Shown here piece by piece: positions 25,125 to 35,501 of a stretch of 64,000 nucleotides of DNA; position 1 is the stretch's first letter, and each line of letters begins with the position of its first letter. The translations under genes and the position numbers were made by a program. The DNA comes from Anoplolepis gracilipes (Eukaryota; Arthropoda; Insecta; Hymenoptera; Formicidae): positions 17,664,001 through 17,728,000 of the forward strand of contig NC_132971.1 of assembly GCF_047496725.1 (NCBI RefSeq). The letters are read 5' to 3'. Under the pieces are notes generated by a model. It had not been told where the DNA came from. It searched no databases and worked only from the letters and a program-made list of their open reading frames with translations.

Positions 25125-27331
25125 GACTCTAGTTTACTCCCGACTTGTCATTCGCGATGTTAAAAAATATCTCAGACACTTATTACGCGAAATGTGTGTT
25201 TGGAGATTGACGTCTCACGACAAACACTGCAACGCACGAAGCGATGAACAAGGATTGCAAGTAACCGCGGTAGACGCGATCGCGTAATCCAATGAGTAAA
25301 TCGAGACGATTGTCCATCGCTAGATTCGACACTCCCGACTCGTTACTTGCGATGATAAAATATATCTCAGATACTTATTGCGCAAAACGTGTATTTGGAG
25401 ATTGATGTCTCACGACAAACACTGCAACGCACGAAGCGATGGACAACGATTGTAAATAACCGCGGTAGACGCAATCGCGAAATCAAATGGGTAAATCGAG
25501 ACGATCGTCCATCGCTAGATTCGACACTCTCGACAATCTCACACGCAAAGATATTCGCGACACTTATCACAGATTGCGCGAAACACGTGTTTGACGAATG
25601 ACATTTCGCGATATTGACACACGCGAAGCGACGAATGCCGATTATAAAAAATCGCGGTAGACGCGACGCGTAATCCAATGGGTAAATCGAGACAATCGTT
25701 GACCGCTAGATTCGACACTACCGACTCGTTACTCGCGATGATAAAATATATCTCAGATACTTATTGCGCAAAACGTGTATTTGGAGATTGATGTCTCACG
25801 ACAAACACTGCAACGCACGAAGCGATGGACAACGATTACAAATAACCGCGGTAGACGCGTAATCCAATGGGTAAATCGAGACGATCGTCCATCGCTTGAT
25901 TCGACACTCCCGACTCGTCACTCGTGATGTTAAAATATATCTCAGATACTTATTACGCGAAACGTGTTTGGAGATTGACGTCTCACGACAAACACTGCAA
26001 CGCACGAAGCGATGGACAACGATTGCAAATAACCGCGGTAGACGCGTAATCCAATGGGTAAATCGAGACGATTGTCCATCGCTAGATTCGACACTTCCGA
26101 CACGATACACACGATATATTCGCGACACTTATCACAGGTTGCGCGAAACACGTGTTTGACGAATGACATTTCGCGATACTGACACACGCGAAGCGACGGA
26201 CGCCGAATATAAATAATCGCGGTAGACGCGTAATCCAATGGGTAAATCGAGACGATCGTCCATCGCTAGATTCGACACTCCCGACTCGTCACTCGCGATG
26301 TTAAAATATATCTTAGATACTTATTACGCGAAACGTGTGTTTGGAGATTGACGTCTCACGACAAACACTGCAACGCACGAAGCGATGGACAACGATTGCA
26401 AATAACCGCGGTAGACGCGATCGCGTAATCCAATGGGTAAATCGAGACGATTGTTCATCGCTAGATTCGAAACTCCCGACACGATACACGCGATATATTC
26501 GCGACACTTATCACAGGTTGCGCGAAACACGTGTTTGACGAATGACATTTCGCGATACTGACACACGCGAAGCGACAGACGCCGATTATAAATAATCGCG
26601 GTAGACGCGATCGCGTAATCCAATGGGTAAATCAAAACGATCGTCCATCGCTAGATTCGACACTCCCGACTCGTCACTCGCGATGTTAAAAATATCTCAG
26701 AGACCTATTTATCATTGCGCGAAACGTGTGTTTGGAGATTGACGTCTCACGACAAACACTGCAACGCACGAAGCGATGGACAATGATTGCAAATAACCGC
26801 GGTAGACGCGATCGCGTAATCCAATGGGTAAATCGAGACGATTGTCCATCGCTAGATTCGACACTCCCGACACGATACACGCGATATATTCGCGACACTT
26901 ATCACAGGTTGCGCGAAACACGTGTTTGACGAATGACATTTTGCGATACTGACACACGCGAAGCGACGGACGCCGATTATAAAAAATTGCGGTAGACGCG
27001 ATCGCGTAATCCAATGGGTAAATCGAGACGATTGTCCATCGCTAGATTCGATACTCCCGACTCGTCACTCGCGATGTTAAAATATATCTTAGATACTTAT
27101 TACGCGAAACGTGTGTTTGGAGATTGACGTCTCACGACAAACACTGCAACGCACGAAGCGATGGACAACGATTGCAAATAACCGCGGTAGACGCGATTGC
27201 GTAATCCAATGGGTAAATCGAAACAATCGTCCGTCGCAAGATTCGACACTCCCGACACTATTCGAAGATATTCGCGACACTTATCACAGGAATGACGTTT
27301 CTGATACTTTTGTTCACTCGCGTTTTCGCGA
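25125..27331. repeat. CpG-rich satellite array, about 190-bp units in two types
   Basis: The landmark GTAATCCAATGGGTAAATCG or a close variant recurs at 25,284, 25,478, 25,670, 25,859, 26,046, 26,230, 26,425, 26,615, 26,816, 27,006 and 27,200, giving intervals of 184-201 bp. Units share a 3' half (CCGCGGTAGACGCG, the landmark, TTCGACACTCCCGAC) and differ in the 5' half. Type X carries TGTTTGGAGATTGACGTCTC; type Y carries ATATTCGCGACACTTATCAC. The order is X X Y X X Y X Y X Y X and a truncated Y ending near 27,331. Units 2 and 4 form an X subtype (GATAAAATATATC, AACGTGTATTTGG). By my count an X unit has about 23 CpGs. The array is far more GC-rich than its flanks, and open frames in it are repeats of each other on both strands, so I do not call them genes. 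Confidence 0.93.
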
Positions 27332-28780
27332 TTAAATTTCTTATTATAAAATTTGTGAGAAAGATTATGACGAATATAATGCAAAATATATTGTATATTT
27401 TCTTTACATTATTATAACAAATACTAGATATTAATTGTGCTATGTTGTTGTCATTTATTATAATGTCAAATTCATTAACAATCTTTTTCTCGTTTGATTA
27501 GAAAGAAAAGAGACAATTGTTACTTTACAAATCGGTACCGTCTTACCTTTAAAATTTATCATTTGCCTATATTTTTACCACATATGCATCAACTAGATTC
27601 ATCAAACAACAATGTTCAAGAACTTTATGAGATACATAATGTAAGTAAAATATGAGATTAGTGAGCATATTATATGTATGTGTATGTATGTGTGCGTGCG
27701 CGCGTGCATGCGTGCGTGTATGTATAATTAAATATTTTCTTTTTTGTATACATTTTTATTAATCAGCTCTTATTTAATATTTATTATTTATTATGTATAA
27801 TTACCATATATATAAATAATATCATCGATAAATCTAATTGTACAGATAAAATAAAGTAGACTTTATTTGCAACTTTGATATTTATGTCATTGTAGTTTAA
27901 TTTTTCTTTTTTGCTACTATACTATACTTTAAAATTTTCTGATGTTAATAACAAAACAGCAAAATAATTTTGTCTATTTATTTTTCTCTTTCTTCCCATG
28001 CTTCATTTAATAAAAGCTAATAATTTTATTAATTACTTCTTAAAAATTGTGGATTAATATGAAATTGAAATACACTTCTCTCAGATATTAAAATATATTT
28101 CGTGATAGAAGCAAAAGTTATTCATTGCTATCTTTTCGAGAAAGCAGTTAAAAGTTCCTCGGAAATCTTTTCCCGTGAGATTTTTTTTCATATCGAACCT
28201 CACCCGCACTTCAATAATCAATTGCACTTAGCATCTTTCTCGACGTAAATGGGATCGGAATTACAATATAAGTCTGGGTAAAATCATACTATTCGAATTT
28301 TCTTACCATTGCCGCTTCTCGTCTGAGTTATCTTCATTTTTATTCAGCCGTTCTCCGCATTTCATTCTTCTTAGGAAAGTGCCTTTTTTCGTGATAAAAA
28401 GCTAAAACAAAAACAAATGGCATATCATTTTATTTTTGCTCAGTAAAATTAGTTCTTAATTAATTGAAGACTAAAATAATATTAAATTATATATACTCTG
28501 TTCTTTCATCAAATATTAAATTAAATAAGTAATGATAGCGTACAAAAATTCACATATAACAGCAAATACAACAGTAGTGTAAATCTCACTTTTTTTTTTT
28601 TTTAAAAGAGAATTTATACTTATACATGTATATTTAATATTTTAATAGAATGTATTAATGACAGCATTCTGTGATCAAATATATAATGGTAACATTTTAT
28701 ATCTATATCATTAATTTTTATTTTTACAGGATTGTCTAAGAAATATACACGTAATATAATATCTAGGCAAAAATAGAGAC
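27332..28780. other. AT-rich spacer
   Basis: No gene is visible. It contains a (GT)n/(GC)n-rich alternating tract near 27.67-27.73 kb and a T-run at about 28,590-28,602. A somewhat mixed-composition stretch lies at about 28,120-28,390. Confidence 0.5.
27672..27726. repeat. Alternating purine-pyrimidine (TGTA/GTGC)n tract
   Basis: TATG, TGTG and GTGCGC units make about 55 bp of nearly perfect purine-pyrimidine alternation with a CG-containing core (GTGCGTGCGCGCGTGCATGC). Such tracts can adopt Z-DNA under supercoiling; nothing in the context shows that it does. Confidence 0.85.
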
Positions 28781-28844
28781 GTGGCGGCAGTGCGTTCCGA
28801 CCGGTAGTATGGGATTTCTGTTGAGACAGAGATTGATGAGAGGA

Positions 28845-28852
28845 TATAAATA
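28845..28852 (+). promoter_or_regulatory. Candidate TATA box
   Basis: TATAAATA sits in a GC-richer island (28,780-29,040) directly after AT-rich sequence. About 110 bp downstream is an ATG in a good insect context (ATCAACAAAATG at 28,953-28,964) that opens a 13-codon frame ending at TGA. A second ATG at 29,038 opens 109 codons. No arthropod initiator (TCAGT) is visible 25-35 bp downstream. The arrangement of island, TATA box and well-placed ATG is what one expects of a promoter plus first exon, but TATAAATA is also easy to obtain by chance in AT-rich DNA. Confidence 0.25.
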
Positions 28853-29037
28853 CCAGCGAGACGTATTATTACGCGGGAGAACGCTGTCGCGGAATGGTTT
28901 TATGTGCAGAACTGTTCGATCACACACCTCCCTAGTTGTATTTCACGATATAAATCAACAAAATGAGATCGCAGGGAGATAAAGCCTCCTCGATGCACAA
29001 GTGAAGATCGTGTCAATAAAAACGAAGTGAAAAGTCT

Positions 29038-29367
29038 ATGTCGCTTGCGTGTAGATATTCTTTGTATTCCACATCGTTTTTATTTCGATGTAAAAGAGAA
29101 GAAGCGATTCCGATTACACGAATGATTACTTTGATAGTAAAAATATATGATTACAAAGCGCAAAAAGAATTTACGAGTTTTCGTAAAATAGTAAAGGAAT
29201 TAAAAATAAAAACCGTAAAATTACGTAGAAATGCTAACGTACGCAATACTTTTTACTTAGACAGTTTTTGCTTTCCTCTCTACGTAAACTATTCAGTAAA
29301 AGTGTTGAAAAATGAAAAAAAAAAATTTTTTTATGCAATTTATTTTATATGCAAATCGCTATTATAA
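29038..29367 (+). CDS. Unrecognised ORF, 109 codons, downstream of candidate TATA box
   Basis: An ATG-initiated frame encodes a basic, Lys/Arg-rich peptide with a hydrophobic aromatic tail (residues about 95-109). I recognise no domain or signal peptide. It follows a GC-richer island with a TATA-like box about 190 bp upstream. The 3' part is AT-rich and overlaps another frame (29,312-29,596) in a different phase. Codon usage follows the AT bias of the surroundings rather than that of a conserved gene. The frame is longer than typical for this composition, the only positive sign besides the upstream context. It may be a chance frame or part of a noncoding transcript. Confidence 0.15.
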   Translation: MSLACRYSLYSTSFLFRCKREEAIPITRMITLIVKIYDYKAQKEFTSFRKIVKELKIKTVKLRRNANVRNTFYLDSFCFPLYVNYSVKVLKNEKKKFFYAIYFICKSLL

Positions 29368-31009
29368 ATATATTGCGATATACTGCGTAAAAAAAGCATT
29401 ATGGTTAAAGTCGAACAAAGAAACGCTCTTGATAGCATATAATCACAATGCAGTTACGTTTCAAAGAGTTTCTCAGGAAACATTATTTAAAAAGTGTGTC
29501 AATTGCATGCACAATTTTAAATGTACGATTAAGTTAATAAATTTTTTAAAATCTATAATCGGTATATTAATGAGGCAAATATTGTACCGAGTTTAATCGT
29601 TGACCTAATTTCTTTGATAAATTAGAAAATAAGATATATTTTATATTTTATCGTGTAACTGAAAAGTGAACAATTTCTTAAAGCGCGCCTCGTATTTTCA
29701 AGAATAACAACTTTCTTGAAACGGTCTATTTTTGTTCAAACTTTGCTGTCAAACTTTGAAATTTCAAAAAGTACCATTCCACCGAGCTTGCTTTCAGCTT
29801 CATCCCCTCTCCAAAATCCCGAGTCGCTGGATACGACTGACAGAAACATTGCTGCTATTACGCGAAGGTGCAACTCCCAAGGTGCACGGTATGTGCCCAT
29901 GAATCCACGTGTATATAGGATCTTCTATCTCTTCCAAAAAGTTTAAATGCGGTTACGTGTCGTTTCTCAGCAAACGGACGATGCGAGCGTTTGTTTTTCC
30001 AATTTTGTCCCTCTTTTCCCTCTTCTCTCTTTCGAATATATCGCCGGTTGAAACCGCGAAAAGCAATAAGAAAGATCTCGCAAACGGAATTTATGGGCGC
30101 CGAGAAAAGAAGAGCGTTCCGCTTCCGGAAATTCCGTCCAGTTTAGTGGCCAGTTCTCATCCGTTTCTACGCGCGAGCGTGGAAGTGAAACAAGGAGTCG
30201 CGATGTCACCTCACCGTATATAATCTCCTGGCACATCTTAAAGTTATATCCTCGGCGAAATGTACCATAAAACTGCCCGTAAAACTCTAATGAGATTTCG
30301 GATTCTGTGATGCGCTGTCAAAATTAAAGCTGAGAGATCGCGGTAAATTTTTATAGTCGTGCATTTTTATCGCATTTATTGATTCCATGTGTGTGTTCGC
30401 ATTAAAAACTTGGTTTTATTTAAAAAAGATTCTTATTTTTTTTTCTTATAAAAGTCACAGCTATTTCCAGTTGTTAAGAATATATAATAAAATACTTTTT
30501 ATATGTTATATATTTAAAAGATAAAGCGGTATTGTACTATTATTATTTTAAATATCCTCCTTTTTTTGTGTAAATGTAAAATAATGTAAATAGCTAGAAT
30601 ATATATATATATATATATTATGCAATGTAAATGCTTGCAGCACAATTATTGCATTAATCGCAAACAAATTATTCCTAAGGTCTCGAAACGTGCAAAGATA
30701 TGAATTTCATTGAAAGATACACATGAACGGCGGTCAATGGTTCGCTGTACGTTGATTCTATCTATTTAATAATCAAACTTGGATAAAATCCGAATAAAGG
30801 ATAAATCTAAAACGATAAATTGATCCTACGCTATATGATAAAGACTAAATCTTTTTGCTGTTTTATCCAAGCTGTTCTAGATTACATAAGTAATCCAAAA
30901 GTAACGAGTCGATTCTCTCAATTCGTTTTTTTTGTGTGTGAGCTAGCGTCTCACTTCATAAAAACTTATTAATTGTTGGAAGTTCTAATTTTATTTTTAA
31001 TAAACACTT
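29368..31009. other. Spacer with a GC-richer island at 29.75-30.25 kb
   Basis: Apart from the short secreted-like ORF at 29,981 there is nothing gene-like. The GC-richer island carries frames on both strands. A short (AT)n run lies at about 30,599-30,619. The last 300 bp before palindrome B are AT-rich without visible structure. Confidence 0.5.
29981..30223 (+). CDS. Short ORF with signal-peptide-like start, unrecognised
   Basis: The ATG at 29,981 opens 80 codons. The first 26 residues resemble a secretion signal: an Arg after Met, a Phe/Leu/Ser-rich hydrophobic core, then a small-residue stretch ending in Thr-Ala. The remainder is basic and includes GRREKK, a dibasic-type sequence about 20 residues after the possible cleavage point, then a Ser/Pro-rich tail. 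The frame extends upstream, without a good start, to 29,909. A TTTCTCAG tract just upstream could be a splice acceptor. The opposite strand is also open over the region, which weakens the case. I cannot assign a family; a small secreted peptide or a chance frame are both possible. Confidence 0.2.
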   Translation: MRAFVFPILSLFSLFSLSNISPVETAKSNKKDLANGIYGRREKKSVPLPEIPSSLVASSHPFLRASVEVKQGVAMSPHRI

Positions 31010-31169
31010 AGAGTTTTTAATAAATTAAACAAATAGTTGTAGCTATTAAATTTAAAAAAAGTGATTTATGAGACAAAATAAATTACTAAATTCACGCTGC
31101 ATCTCATTTTATCCTCTGATAACTTTTTAACACTTTTTGCAAGATTTCAAACGCTTGAAAATTCTACAA

Positions 31170-31680
31170 TTGTTCTACAAAGAGTTCAATATATAAAAAG
31201 TATTAGAATATTAATTAAATTAAATCGTTCGAGACGCCGCACATATAAGTATCGAGGTGAAATGCTAATCGTATTTCGATATTTTTATCGACTTGAAATG
31301 AGAATTTGTGCCAATCTATAATCACTTTTAATCTCTAGAGAAAAATTTTAAAATATAACATAAAAATTATTAGAATATATTTATTAAACAAATTAGATTG
31401 CCCGAGACGTCAGACATATAAGTACCACAAGATGAGATGTTGGTCGTATTTCGATAATTTTATCAACTTTAAATTTCGTATTATTTTACAACCACTTTCA
31501 ATTTCTAGAGAAAGTTTTGTGCGTAAAAATTATTAAAATATTTTTAAACGAATTAGATCGTCTGATTGTGAGACGCCGGACATTCAAGTATCGAGGTGAA
31601 AGACGCTGATCGTATTTCGATAGTTCTATCGACTTTAAATGAGATTTCGTGTTATTCCGTAATCGCTTTTAATTTCTAGC
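31170..31680. repeat. Three tandem copies of a 166-173-bp repeat at the outer left arm of B
   Basis: GAGACGCC or GAGACGTC followed by ACATATAAGTA/ACATTCAAGTA begins near 31,231, 31,404 and 31,570. Each copy continues into CGTATTTCGAT, a short stem ATCGAC/ATCAAC, and ends in AATCTCTAGAG or AATTTCTAG. The right arm has only one counterpart (about 36,116-36,225). The extra copies therefore arose in the left arm after the palindrome formed, or were lost from the right. Confidence 0.8.
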
Positions 31681-32428
31681 GAATTCGGTGTTAGCTTCAC
31701 ATACACACATATACTCAAATAAAATTGCATAATACACTATGCAACTAAAAAAAATTAATTCTGCGAATAACATGTAATACATTACCTCGTGATTACTTCG
31801 ACAAAACCTGATGCTGTCCCAGGCCAGCTCATCCTCTCCTAATCTGTTGTTGCATCTTCGAAAGCACTCACAAAACACTCGTTTAATTACGATCGTGAAC
31901 ATGCTAATTACTTAATGTAACGATCGCACGACATTTTGTACGACACTCCTGATCATACTCCTCGGCGCACACTTTATTTTAATTGCGACGCGAAAAAAAT
32001 ATTGGTATTCATCTCGCGAGCAATCGGCAAATATTTAACGTAATATTTTCGAGTATTACATCGAGATTTATTTTTACTTTTTACACACTTTTTTATATTA
32101 TTTGCTTATAATATAAGATAATCGTATAATCTAAATTGCTAGTGAATATTGTTACATTATTTAAGCGTGGATAAGTATATAAAAATGTAATTAGTGGCTA
32201 ATAATTCTGTAATATCGGTTTGATGAGTAAATTTCCGTACAATTTTCCAATTTCCATTATTGTTCAAGATCCGTTTATTGTATTGATTTACGACGTTCGA
32301 CGGAATGTTACTCACATGTAATATTTCGAGCATAAAATCGACATGTACACATTGATTAACAAATGAGGTATCACGATTTTAATAATCGCAAGTACTGTGT
32401 GTATGTATTGAGTGTCGATATGTATGGT

Positions 32429-32475
32429 ACGCGCGCGCGTGCGTGTGTGTATGTGTGTGTGTGGGTGTGTGTGTA
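32429..32475. repeat. (GT)n tract in left arm of B
   Basis: GCGCGCGCGTGCGTGTGTGT and following GT units. Its inverted counterpart is the (AC)n tract at about 35,070-35,102 in the right arm. Confidence 0.9.
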
Positions 32476-34283
32476 ACGTTTCTCATACTTTTCGATCGTA
32501 TTTCGATACATATTACGACGTTTATTGATACACGAAACTTTTGTCGGATCGGTACCCGGTACCTTCCCGTCTATGTGTCGTCGCATGTGTGATAACAAAA
32601 TCACTGTGTAGCGTTAAATATACGTACAAAAAACGCAGTATGTACTTTCTCGCGGATTAATAGATGTGTACGTACATTGAAACGATCGTTCGTCTTTCAA
32701 TTCGGCGCTCTCGTTTGAAATTTACCTTATATAATGCGGTAAATTATCTTAATGTTGCTTACAAATATTGACATAATCGCGATTGCAGACTAATAAACGT
32801 ACTGATTGTGAGATAACCATCCGTTATTCAATTCGGCACTCCCGACACTTCCGACACTCTTGATACTCTTACTCAAACTTAATTTCTGACCGATGCTGAT
32901 TTGACCAAAGACGCGATTGCCCAAAAAGATACTACATTCGCGAATATCAAAAACTTATTATCGCGATCAAGCGGCTTAATTAATATCCGTAGATTGATTA
33001 GCTCTCCGTCGGTTAAACACGTCGCGTTTTTCGATAGCGTCGAAATTTCCCAAGTGTAGTGACGGAATACGACCCTTGCGAACCGTTTACACGAGCGACT
33101 AAATCTATTCTCTCGAAACTACAAACTATCCGTCCATAAACTCTTTTTTGACGGACGTAAATCTTTTTTTCAAGTACGCTCTTATACGCCTAAAATCAAC
33201 AACGCGGGGCAATCGCGATTCGACTCCATAGACATTGAACACAAACTGATCGACTACGACTCGACGGTAAAGACTGACCGCAATAGCACTATTGTAACAT
33301 TACTAGCGAGCACTGCGAGCAGATTGGCATGTGTAAGTAACGTTACTGGGGTCAGTCTCTGGCGTCAAATCGCGCGTCGCGCGTCAGTCAGTTCGTGTTT
33401 AGTATCCTTAGGGTCCAATTATAGATATATTAAATATAGATAGAGCTTTGTGCGATCTCTGTCCTAAGTCCGTGATGCCAAGATAATTAGATAAATAGAT
33501 AATCTTTTTTCCCCGTCGCTCATTCGTATATTTCTCTTGACAGACGCAGATTAGTAGTTACTTCCTCTGTCATCGGGCATTTAAAGAATTGCACGACGGG
33601 AAAATGTGTTCTTTTACCCCTTATCTTGGCGCACGGTAAGAGAAATAAAGCTTTATCTATATTTACTATATCTATGAGTTCAGTCAAGTCGCCGGTCCAT
33701 CGTTCGTGTTCAGTGTCCGCGGAGTTGAGTTGAGTCACGATTACCTTGCGTTGTTTTTGTTGATTTTAGGCGTATACGAGCGTATGTCGAAAAAAGATTT
33801 ACGGACGAGGTTTACGGACGAGTAGTTTGTAGTTTCGAGACAGATTTATTTGCTCGTGTAAACGGTCGGCTTGCAAGCGTCGTATTCCGCCACGATACTT
33901 TCGAAATTTCGACGCTATCAAAAAAACGCGATGTGTTTAACAGGAGTGTTGCGAATCAATCCATAGACATTAACTAAGCCGCTTGATCACGATAATATGT
34001 CTTTTGATATTCGCGTATGTAGTATCTTCGGGCAATCGTATCTTCGATCAGATCAGCATCGATTGGAAGGTTGTGCACGAGTGTCGGGAATGTTGGAGTG
34101 TCGGGAGTGTCGAATTAAGTAACGGAGGATTATCTCACAATTAGTACGTTTATTAGTCTGTGCGATCGCGACTTATGTCAATATTTATATAAGTAATATT
34201 GAGATAATTTACCATAATATATACAATGAATTTCAAACGGGAGTGTCGGGAGTGCCGAATTGAAAGATGATCATTTCAATGTA

Positions 34284-34864
34284 GGGTAAACTAGAATATG
34301 ATGGCCATACGGAAAAGATAGCCATAGGCTGTAATTTTTTCAATAATCACTACATAGTGCACTTTTTTAGTCATCAAAATCGATATTTACAGTAGTTTAT
34401 GTGCATACATTATTCGAAATAACGATATTGTGAATCTGATATCATATTTTTACTTTTAACTCTACCTGCAAAGTTTTTCATTTCTCCACTAAAAACTGTT
34501 ATAACGTCGAATAAATTACAGTTAAGCTATCGTAATCGACGTTAGACATATTATAAAGATATGTAAATTGTTATATGACCTATAATTTTTATTTTCGTTT
34601 TCACTATTTTTTTATAAATATTATGGCCATCTTTCCGTCACTATGGTGATCTTTTCCTTAAAAGTTGGGTAAGATGGCCAATGCTTATGTTGTACTATTT
34701 TGATAATATAAAATTTCTATTAAATATTTTCCTTTTAATTTCAATAATATTACGTAATTTAAGCTTCAGTGAAGATAATATGCCAAACATTATTAAAAAA
34801 TAACAAAAATAAAGTATGTTTTTTGCATTTTATAAAACTATGGCCATCTTATCCGAGTTTACCC
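34284..34864. mobile_element. MITE-like element nested in right arm of B (581 bp)
   Basis: The left end reads GGGTAAACTAGAATATGATG and the reversed right end GGGTAAACTCGGATAAGATG, both leading into a GCCAT box. TA flanks the element (34,282-34,283 and 34,865-34,866). The motif ATGGCCAT or GATGGCCA recurs inside, near 34,300, 34,622, 34,674 and the right end. The mirrored site in the left arm of B (about 32,660-32,680) reads TTTCAATGTACGTACACATC on the equivalent strand, without the insertion, and so shows the pre-insertion TA. There is no reading frame of note. The TA target suggests a Tc1/mariner-type mobiliser. Confidence 0.85.
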
Positions 34865-35069
34865 TATATATACATACGTATCTATAATTCCGCGCAAAAG
34901 TACATACCGAGTTTTTTTTGTATGTAGTTAACGATCTGTACGCTGGGATTTTGTTATTATACGCGCGACGATACATAAGCAGGAAGGTACTGATCCGACG
35001 AAAGTTTCGTGTATCAATAAACGTTGTAATATGTATCGAAATATAATCACGAAAAGTATGGGAAACGTT

Positions 35070-35102
35070 ACACACACACACACACACACGCACACGCGCG
35101 CA
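35070..35102. repeat. (AC)n tract in right arm of B
   Basis: CA dinucleotides with a CGCGCG tail, the inverted counterpart of the (GT)n tract near 32.43-32.47 kb. Confidence 0.9.
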
Positions 35103-35304
35103 CTCGTATCATACATATCGATACACATACACAGTACTTGCCATTATTAAAATCGTATCGATATCTCAATCATTTGTTAATCAACGTGTATATCGCCGAT
35201 TTTATGCTCGAAATATTACGCGCGAGTAACATTATTCCGTTGGATGTCTCACAAATGAATGCAATTATTCTCTCAGAAATCAATGCGGATCTCGAGCAAT
35301 AATA

Positions 35305-35501
35305 CACGGAGAAAATTTTATATTAAAAATTACTATGGTATATAATAACTGTGGAATTAAAATGCTATGTAAAACTGTAAAAATTGACGTAATTGACGTA
35401 ATTTTTACGTAAATTACGTCAATTTTTACAGTTTTACATAGCATTTTAATTCCACAGTTATTATATACCATAGTAATTTTTAATATAAAATTTTCTCCGT
35501 G
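35305..35501. mobile_element. Near-perfect palindromic MITE nested in right arm of B (197 bp)
   Basis: Both ends read CACGGAGAAAATTTTATATT and the two halves match as inverted copies for about 90 bp each, meeting at a short centre (GACGTAATTTTTACGTAA region). TA flanks it (35,303-35,304 and 35,502-35,503). The mirrored segment in the left arm of B (about 32,250-32,262) runs through without the element, although one base of the expected TA differs there. The nearly identical arms imply a recent insertion compared with the diverged arms of B. A minus-strand frame over it (35,280-35,534) merely reads through the hairpin. Confidence 0.88.

Noticed and set aside
25125..27331. CRISPR-like array
   Set aside because: The whole 190-bp unit is repeated, with no short-repeat plus unique-spacer pattern, and the genome is evidently eukaryotic.
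25367..27384. Many overlapping 60-110-codon open frames on both strands of the satellite array
   Set aside because: They are the same peptide repeated with the 190-bp unit, occur on both strands, and exist because the units are CpG-rich with few stops. Unit-length changes break them repeatedly.
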